Made by a program: the position numbers and the translations under genes
Part shown: positions 59,350-64,000 of the stretch, piece after piece
Layout: every line of letters starts with the position of its first letter
How positions within the stretch are numbered: the first letter of the stretch is position 1
Assembly: GCF_030066995.1 (NCBI RefSeq)
Contig: NZ_JASJAP010000003.1
Location: forward strand, 264,154 to 328,153
DNA length: 64,000 nucleotides
Direction of reading: 5' to 3'
From: Erythrobacter sp.
Lineage (GTDB): Bacteria > Pseudomonadota > Alphaproteobacteria > Sphingomonadales > Sphingomonadaceae
The notes under the pieces: generated by a model
The model's input: the letters and a program-made list of their open reading frames with translations, nothing else
Told to the model about the DNA's origin: nothing
Database searches by the model: none

Positions 59350-59622
59350 TTACTCGGCGGCAGCGCAGTCTTCAGCGCCGCACTCAGCGCCTTCGCAAGC
59401 CGCTTCGCAGCCCTCGGCGCCGCACTCGGCGCCTTCGCAAGCCGCTTCGCAGCCTTCAGCGCCGCACTCGGCACCTTCGCACGCCGCCTCACATGCCGGA
59501 GCCTCGACCGAGGTCGCGTCGGCGTCGGTGGTCGCTTCGTCCGCCGGTGCCGAGCACGCCGCAGTGGTTACAGCGAGGCCGCCGGCGACAGCGAGCATCG
59601 AGGCAAAGTTGGTCTTCTTCAT
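59350..59622 (-). CDS. Cysteine-repeat lipoprotein, 90 aa
   Basis: A signal peptide (MKKTNFASMLAVAGGLAVTT) leads to AAC at residue 23, an atypical but plausible lipobox. After an acidic linker, three copies of the 14-residue unit CEAACEGAECGAEG follow (residues 44-85), with Cys spaced 4, 5, 5 and one final Cys86: ten regularly placed cysteines plus Cys23. The mature protein is very acidic. Metal binding or a redox buffer at the outer membrane is likely by composition, but no known family is matched. It has its own terminator. Confidence 0.75.
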   Translation of the reverse strand: MKKTNFASMLAVAGGLAVTTAACSAPADEATTDADATSVEAPACEAACEGAECGAEGCEAACEGAECGAEGCEAACEGAECGAEDCAAAE

Positions 59623-60043
59623 GTAAGTGTTCCCCTCATGGAGCCCTGAACAATTGCGGGACGCGCGGATTTCTCCGTCTTGCCGAACCGCGCCCCCGAA
59701 TCACGGCAAGAATGTGGCAACGCTAGCACATTGTTCGCTGAGCGCTATCCCCTTTGCATTCTTTGCACTCAACCCGGCGCGAACGGAGGAAAAGTTGCGA
59801 CGAAGCGCATCGCGCGCATAGGCTCCTGGAAGGGCCGACGACGCGCACGAAAACCGCCCCGAAGCGCCGACCTTCGGCGCCGCGCGTCGGCGCCGCTGTT
59901 TGGCGCGCGGGCAAGGGTGGTGTATCGGCCTCCCGCAAACGAATCCGGTTGAAATTTCAGCCCTTGAGGGAGCCGCGTCAACGCCCGGGCCAACACGGGC
60001 ATGAAAAGCGCGCCTCCAAGGCTGGCTCATCGAAAGGGCTTGA
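59623..60043. other. 420-base intergenic region between divergent genes
   Basis: No credible gene is seen. The right part is GC-rich and holds a perfect hairpin GCGCCGA-CCT-TCGGCGC (59864-59880) and a repeated TCGGCGCCG (59874-59882 and 59887-59895). The left part (59623-59760) is AT-richer and should carry the promoter of the cysteine-repeat gene; an AGGGGAA site stands just upstream of its start. Short frames here have shadow composition. Confidence 0.5.
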
Positions 60044-60592
60044 ATGAACGTCCTGGCTTCCAAGGCGCAGCTGCGCGCCAGTTTTCTGCGGTGGTCCTTG
60101 TTTTGCGTGCCTCTGATCCTGCTGATCGGCTTTGTGGGTGGCCGAATGGGCACGCCCGATACGCTGTGGTTTCAGAGCCTGACGAAGCCGACGATCTTTC
60201 CGCCGCCCGCCGCTTTCGGGATCGTGTGGTCGATCCTGTTCACGATGATCGGCTTTGCGCTCGCGCTCGTGCTCAGCGCCTGGGGAGCCTACGGTCGCGG
60301 CCTAGCAGTGGGTCTGTTTGTGCCGCACTTCCTCATCACGACCGCGTGGACGCTGGTGTTCTTCGGCCTTCAGGACATGCAAGGGGGCCTTATCGTCCTT
60401 GGCCTGGCGGTCGTAAGCCTGCTGCCGGTGCTATGGGCGTTTTTCCGGGTCCGCTCGCTCGCCGCCTATCTGCTGGTGCCCTATTTCGGCTGGCTGTGCT
60501 TTGCGAGCGCGCTCAATTACCAGTTCATCGTCGAAAACCCCGACGGCGGCGTCCAGACGCAAAGCGGCGCCGAGGTCGAAGTTAGCCTCTAG
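60044..60592 (+). CDS. TspO/MBR-family membrane protein
   Basis: The 182-aa protein has five hydrophobic segments and the family signature pieces SLTKPTIFPPPAAFGIVWSI and YFGWLCFASALNYQF with the conserved Trp. TspO proteins bind porphyrins and in Rhodobacter relay light and oxygen signals. The N-terminal polar stretch of about 15 residues is normal. It stands ahead of ubiK. Confidence 0.9.
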   Translation: MNVLASKAQLRASFLRWSLFCVPLILLIGFVGGRMGTPDTLWFQSLTKPTIFPPPAAFGIVWSILFTMIGFALALVLSAWGAYGRGLAVGLFVPHFLITTAWTLVFFGLQDMQGGLIVLGLAVVSLLPVLWAFFRVRSLAAYLLVPYFGWLCFASALNYQFIVENPDGGVQTQSGAEVEVSL

Positions 60593-60625
60593 ACAACCCC
60601 GGGCAAGGCGACCACATAGCGCGTC

Positions 60626-60871
60626 ATGCAAAGCGAAAACCCGATCATCGCCGACCTTGTGAAAATGGCCAACAGCGCCGCTGGCACCATGGCCGGCATG
60701 ACCCGCGAAGCGCGCGAGAGCGCGCGTGAGCGGATGCGCGAGGCGATGGGCGGTCTCGATTTCGTCAGCCGCGAAGAGTTCGAGACGGTAAAAGCCATGG
60801 CGCAAAAGGCGCGCGAACAGGCTGACGCGCTCGAAGCGAAGCTCGCCGAGCTGGAAGCAAAGCTTAAGTAA
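60626..60871 (+). CDS. ubiK: Ubiquinone biosynthesis accessory factor UbiK
   Basis: The 81-aa protein has the YqiC/UbiK pattern: an amphipathic N-terminus (MQSENPIIADLVKMANSAAG) and a coiled coil REEFETVKAMAQKAREQADA followed by LEAKLAELEAKLK. UbiK binds UbiJ and lipids and helps the ubiquinone assembly complex under aerobic conditions. It sits 21 bases before recO. Confidence 0.9.
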   Translation: MQSENPIIADLVKMANSAAGTMAGMTREARESARERMREAMGGLDFVSREEFETVKAMAQKAREQADALEAKLAELEAKLK

Positions 60872-60892
60872 GCGTGCCAAGCCGGTGAGGCG

Positions 60893-61507
60893 ATGAACCT
60901 CCCCGTCTCTCTCAAAAGTCCTGCCATAGTAATCGCGAGCCGGCCGCACGCCGAGACGGCGGTGATCGCGCGTCTGCTGACCGAAGAGCACGGCCTTGTC
61001 GCAGGCTATGTCGCGGGCGGGCGAGGGCGGCGCCTGCGCCCCGTCCTGATCCCCGGCAACCTCGTCTCGCTGGAGCTGCGCGCGCGCTCTGACAGCCAGT
61101 TGCCGTTTGCCCGGATCGAACTGGTGGAGAGCCGGGGGCCGTGGCTCTCCGAACCGCTTCCCGCGGCCGCAATCGCGTGGGCCTGCGCGCTCACCGCCAG
61201 CGCTTTGCCCGAACGCAATCCCTACCCCTCGCTCTACCACGCGCTCACCGCGCTGCTTGATGCGATCTGCAACGCCCCGTCCGCGCGCGGCTGGCTGGCG
61301 GCGATGGTGCTTTACGAGGCGATGCTGCTGCGCGAGCTTGGCTATGGCGGTTCGAAGCCCGACGCCGCTGCGCCCCTTGAGGAGCAGTTCGAGGCCTTCC
61401 GCCAGCTCCACAAGCCGATTTCGCGCTATCTGCTTGTGGATCAAACCCGCGATGTTATGGCCGCGCGCGTGGCGCTGGGCGAACGGCTCGCGAGAATGAT
61501 CGGATGA
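60893..61507 (+). CDS. recO: DNA repair protein RecO
   Basis: This 204-aa protein has an OB-fold start (PAIVIASRPHAETAVIARLL, EHGLVAGYVAGGRGRR) and a helical C-terminal domain (ISRYLLVDQTRDVMAARVAL). RecO loads RecA with RecR on gapped DNA. It is shorter than the 240-aa norm and lacks the C-terminal zinc cysteines found in some RecO proteins. It sits 10 bases before leuB. Confidence 0.9.
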   Translation: MNLPVSLKSPAIVIASRPHAETAVIARLLTEEHGLVAGYVAGGRGRRLRPVLIPGNLVSLELRARSDSQLPFARIELVESRGPWLSEPLPAAAIAWACALTASALPERNPYPSLYHALTALLDAICNAPSARGWLAAMVLYEAMLLRELGYGGSKPDAAAPLEEQFEAFRQLHKPISRYLLVDQTRDVMAARVALGERLARMIG

Positions 61508-61517
61508 GGATAACGGC

Positions 61518-62582
61518 GTGAAGATAGCGGTTCTGGCGGGCGATGGCATCGGTCCGGAAGTGACAGCCGAAGCGGTGCGGGTGCTGGAGGCGTGCAATCT
61601 ATCGGTGATCACGCTGACCCACGCCGATGTCGGCGGCGCCGCCTACAGGAACCACGGCCATCCGCTGCCCGAGGCGACGCTTGAAGCCGCGCGCGCGGCG
61701 GACGCGGTGCTGTTCGGCGCGGTGGGCGATCCCGCTTGCGACGCGCTCGAACGCCATCTGCGGCCCGAACAGGCAATCCTTGGCCTGCGCCGCGAGCTTG
61801 GCCTGTTCGCCAATCTGCGCCCGGCCAGGATTTTCCCCGGCCTTGAACATCTCTCGCCTTTGAAGCCGGAGATCGCGCGCCAGGTCGACACGCTGATCGT
61901 GCGCGAACTCACGGGCGATGTGTATTTCGGCGACAAAGGCGTTCGCGAGACCGCCGAGGGCGCGCGCGAGGGCTGGGACATGATGGCCTATTCGGCGCCC
62001 GAGATCCGCCGTATAGCCAGGGTCGCCTTCACCACCGCGCAAGGCGCAAGCGGCGCGCTCACCAGCGTGGACAAGGCCAATGTGCTGGAAACGAGCCAGG
62101 TCTGGCGCGACGAGGTCAGCGCGATGGCGGCGGATTATCCCGAGGTTACGCTCTCCCACATGTATGTCGACAACGCCGCGATGCAGATCATCTCCAACCC
62201 TGCGCAGTTCAGCGTGATGGTGACGGGCAACCTGTTCGGCGACATCCTCTCCGATCTCGCCAGCGCGGCGGTGGGCTCGATTGGCCTGCTCCCAAGCGCC
62301 TCGTTGGGTGAGCGGCAGACGGACTATGGCACTTTCGGCCTCTACGAGCCGATCCATGGCTCCGCGCCCGATATCGCCGGGCGGGGCATCGCCAACCCTA
62401 TGGCGACCATTCTCTCAGCCGCGATGATGCTGCGTCATTCGCTCGGCCGCGCGCTGGAAGCGGACCGGATCGAGGCGGCGGTCGCCAAGGCGCTGGCGGA
62501 CGGCGTGCTGGGCCGCGATCTCGGCGGCGAGCACGGCACGCGCGCCATCGGCGACGCGGTGATCGAGCGCTTGTCGCCCTGA
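61518..62582 (+). CDS. leuB: 3-isopropylmalate dehydrogenase
   Basis: The 354-aa enzyme oxidises and decarboxylates 3-isopropylmalate with NAD+ and Mg2+ in leucine synthesis. Seen are MKIAVLAGDGIGPEVTAEAV, LRRELGLFANLRPAR, ELTGDVYFG, the metal Asp region NLFGDILSDLASA and EPIHGSAPDIAGR. The GTG at 61518 is the start. Confidence 0.96.
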   Translation: MKIAVLAGDGIGPEVTAEAVRVLEACNLSVITLTHADVGGAAYRNHGHPLPEATLEAARAADAVLFGAVGDPACDALERHLRPEQAILGLRRELGLFANLRPARIFPGLEHLSPLKPEIARQVDTLIVRELTGDVYFGDKGVRETAEGAREGWDMMAYSAPEIRRIARVAFTTAQGASGALTSVDKANVLETSQVWRDEVSAMAADYPEVTLSHMYVDNAAMQIISNPAQFSVMVTGNLFGDILSDLASAAVGSIGLLPSASLGERQTDYGTFGLYEPIHGSAPDIAGRGIANPMATILSAAMMLRHSLGRALEADRIEAAVAKALADGVLGRDLGGEHGTRAIGDAVIERLSP

Positions 62583-62585
62583 GCC

Positions 62586-63689
62586 ATGCCGCTGCGGCTC
62601 GCGATCATCCTGCCAACGCTCAACGAAAGGGACAATCTGCCCCCTCTGATCGAGCGGATCGCGGCGGCGCTCGACCCGGTGCTTGGCGAGGATGGATGGG
62701 AAGTCCTCATCGTCGATGACAACAGCGCGGACGGCACCGCCGACCAGGCGCGCGCGCTGGCGCTTGCCGACCGCCGGGTTCGCGTGATCCAGCGCATCGG
62801 GCGACGCGGGCTTGCCAGCGCGGTGATCGAGGGGTTCTGCGCGACGCCCGCGCCCTATGTGGCGGTGATGGACGCCGACCATCAGCACGATCCCGCGCTG
62901 CTTCCCAAAATGCTCACCGCGCTGGAAGCGGGCGAGGCCGATATCGCGGTTGCCAGTCGCTTTGCGCGCGGCGCGAGCACACAGGGGTGGGGCGATATGG
63001 AGCGCGAGAAGCTCTCCGGCCTCGCCAACGCGCTCGCGCGGCGGATCACCCGCGTGGATCTGACCGATCCGATGAGCGGGTATTTCATGCTGCCGGGGCA
63101 GGCCGCGCGCGGCCTGGCGCCGAGGCTCTCCGGGATCGGTTTCAAGATCCTGCTCGACGTGCTGGCGAGTTCTCCCACACGCATGCGGGTGACGGAATTC
63201 CCGCTCGCCTTCGCCGCGCGCCGCGAGGGCGTGAGCAAGCTCGACCGGGCGATCGCGTTCGACTTTCTCGCCGGGCTTTACGACAAGGCGCTGGGCCGGG
63301 TGATCCCCACGCGCTTTGCGCTGTTCGGCACGGTCGGAGCGCTGGGCGTCGTCGTCCATATGGCGGTGCTATCCGCGCTGCTGCTGGGCTTTGGCGAGGG
63401 CTTCGCTTTTGCGCAAGGCGTGGCGGTGCTGAGCGCGATGAGTTTCAACTTCTGGCTCAACAACTGGCTGACCTATCGCGACAAGCGCCTGCTTGGCTGG
63501 AGAGCGAAACTGCGCGGCTGGGCCGGGTTCGTCGCGACCTGCGCGGTGGGTGGTTTTGCGAACGTGGCGGTCGCGACGCTGCTGGAAGGGCGCGGGGTGC
63601 ACTGGGCGCTGGCGGCTTTGTGCGGCATCCTGATGGGATCGGTGTGGAACTACGCGCTCAGCAGCCGATTTGTGTGGGGGCGGTTTTGA
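62586..63689 (+). CDS. Glycosyltransferase family 2 / GtrA fusion
   Basis: The 367-aa protein has a GT-A domain (about residues 1-235) with LAIILPTLNERDNLPPLIER, the Asp in LIVDDNSADGTADQAR, and VMDADHQHDPALLPKM, as in dolichol-phosphate mannose synthase-like enzymes. A C-terminal GtrA domain (about 245-367) has four hydrophobic helices and the NFWLNNWLTYR signature. It probably loads a sugar on undecaprenyl phosphate and helps flip it, for envelope glycans. It starts 3 bases after leuB. Confidence 0.9.
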   Translation: MPLRLAIILPTLNERDNLPPLIERIAAALDPVLGEDGWEVLIVDDNSADGTADQARALALADRRVRVIQRIGRRGLASAVIEGFCATPAPYVAVMDADHQHDPALLPKMLTALEAGEADIAVASRFARGASTQGWGDMEREKLSGLANALARRITRVDLTDPMSGYFMLPGQAARGLAPRLSGIGFKILLDVLASSPTRMRVTEFPLAFAARREGVSKLDRAIAFDFLAGLYDKALGRVIPTRFALFGTVGALGVVVHMAVLSALLLGFGEGFAFAQGVAVLSAMSFNFWLNNWLTYRDKRLLGWRAKLRGWAGFVATCAVGGFANVAVATLLEGRGVHWALAALCGILMGSVWNYALSSRFVWGRF

Positions 63690-63778
63690 GGGGGGAGGTA
63701 GGGCGTAGGCGCTGGGTTTCCGGTTGGCTGTGAATAGGGTCAGCCAAGGGGTAGGAAGCGGGCACTAACATTGTCGTC

Positions 63779-63798
63779 ATTCCCGCGCATGCGGGAAT
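63779..63798. repeat. Palindromic repeat (REP-like)
   Basis: ATTCCCGC-GCAT-GCGGGAAT is a perfect palindrome. It carries the same ATTCCCGC..GCGGGAAT core type as repeats scattered in many sphingomonad genomes. It lies at the end of the GIY-YIG gene. Confidence 0.6.
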
Positions 63799-63806
63799 CC
63801 ACTCTG

Positions 63807-64000
63807 TCACAACGGCTCAAATCCAAAGTCCTCAGCCAAATCTCGCCATCTTGCGTTGTCTTCTTCGATCAAATCCACCTTCCAAGCGCGCCGCCATTTC
63901 TTGATCTGCTTCTCGCGCAAGATGGCTTGCTCCACTGTCGCATGTTGTTCGAACCAAACAAGACGATGCACATCGTACTTCTTGGAGAAACCTTCGAATG
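63807..64000 (-). CDS. GIY-YIG nuclease-family protein, C-terminal part (partial)
   Basis: The minus strand reads FEGFSKKYDVHRLVWFEQHA, then EQAILREKQIKKWRRAWKVD and a TGA stop at 63807-63809. This is the second half of the small single-domain GIY-YIG family (about 95-100 aa) with the conserved Arg/Glu/Lys helix. The N-terminal GIY-YIG motif lies beyond the window edge. These short genes are often mobile and near palindromic repeats. Confidence 0.85.
   Translation of the reverse strand, partial: FEGFSKKYDVHRLVWFEQHATVEQAILREKQIKKWRRAWKVDLIEEDNARWRDLAEDFGFEPL

Overview
The window looks like ordinary chromosome from an alphaproteobacterium of the order Sphingomonadales, most likely the Erythrobacteraceae. 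This rests on high GC content, a MucR/Ros-type regulator, UbiK, a class II DAHP synthase, the order mutY / DUF721 / two DsbA-like genes / smc, and the order rpmF-plsX-fabH-ihfA-merR. Genus is a guess. There is no phage, integrase, transposase, CRISPR array or rRNA. One tRNA gene (Gln, anticodon TTG) is present.

Layout. 1-4.2 kb: the end of an acetolactate-synthase-like gene, an aldehyde dehydrogenase, two small overlapping unknown genes divergent from a LexA-like S24 repressor, a metallo-beta-lactamase-fold hydrolase and an ArsR regulator. 4.5-7.7 kb: the lipid/ribosome/nucleoid operon rpmF-plsX-fabH-ihfA-merR. 7.7-14.5 kb: smc, two DsbA-like proteins and a DUF721 protein on the minus strand, divergent from mutY. 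14.5-22.7 kb: housekeeping and envelope genes (serine hydrolase, nudC, FrnE-like thioredoxin-fold protein, DUF1295, DUF1489, mgtE, cyclophilin), ending in an alpha/beta hydrolase with a decayed tandem copy and a palindromic repeat. 22.8-28.3 kb: miaB-phoH-ybeY-corC, interrupted between phoH and ybeY by a lower-GC gene for a two-helix membrane protein with a Nudix-like C-terminus. 28.4-34.4 kb: a LysR and a GNAT gene, then the minus-strand series nifU, nitroreductase, tsaB, rimI, mucR, fur, plsC. 34.5-43.8 kb: M16 peptidase, DAHP synthase, a GGDEF protein, the ergothioneine genes egtB and egtD, and an FAD oxidoreductase. 43.9-51.6 kb: tRNA-Gln, two MFS transporters, yghU, nadE, azoR and pirin. 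51.8-57.5 kb: a LysR gene, three tandem SpoIIAA-like proteins, ilvE, a retropepsin-like exported protein, a 550-base non-coding stretch with unusual elements, and an exported protein. 57.5-64 kb: tlyA-like methyltransferase, a cysteine-repeat lipoprotein, TspO, ubiK, recO, leuB, a glycosyltransferase-GtrA fusion and the end of a GIY-YIG gene.

Most genes are core functions. The best candidates for something undescribed are the membrane-Nudix gene at 25.35-26.74 kb; the element at 56.5-56.7 kb, where a 15-base full complement of the 16S rRNA 3' tail precedes an 18-codon ORF and a 13-bp hairpin; the triplet of SpoIIAA-like genes at 52.7-54.1 kb; and the cysteine-repeat lipoprotein at 59.4-59.6 kb. 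All family assignments come from reading sequence motifs by eye; no database search was run.
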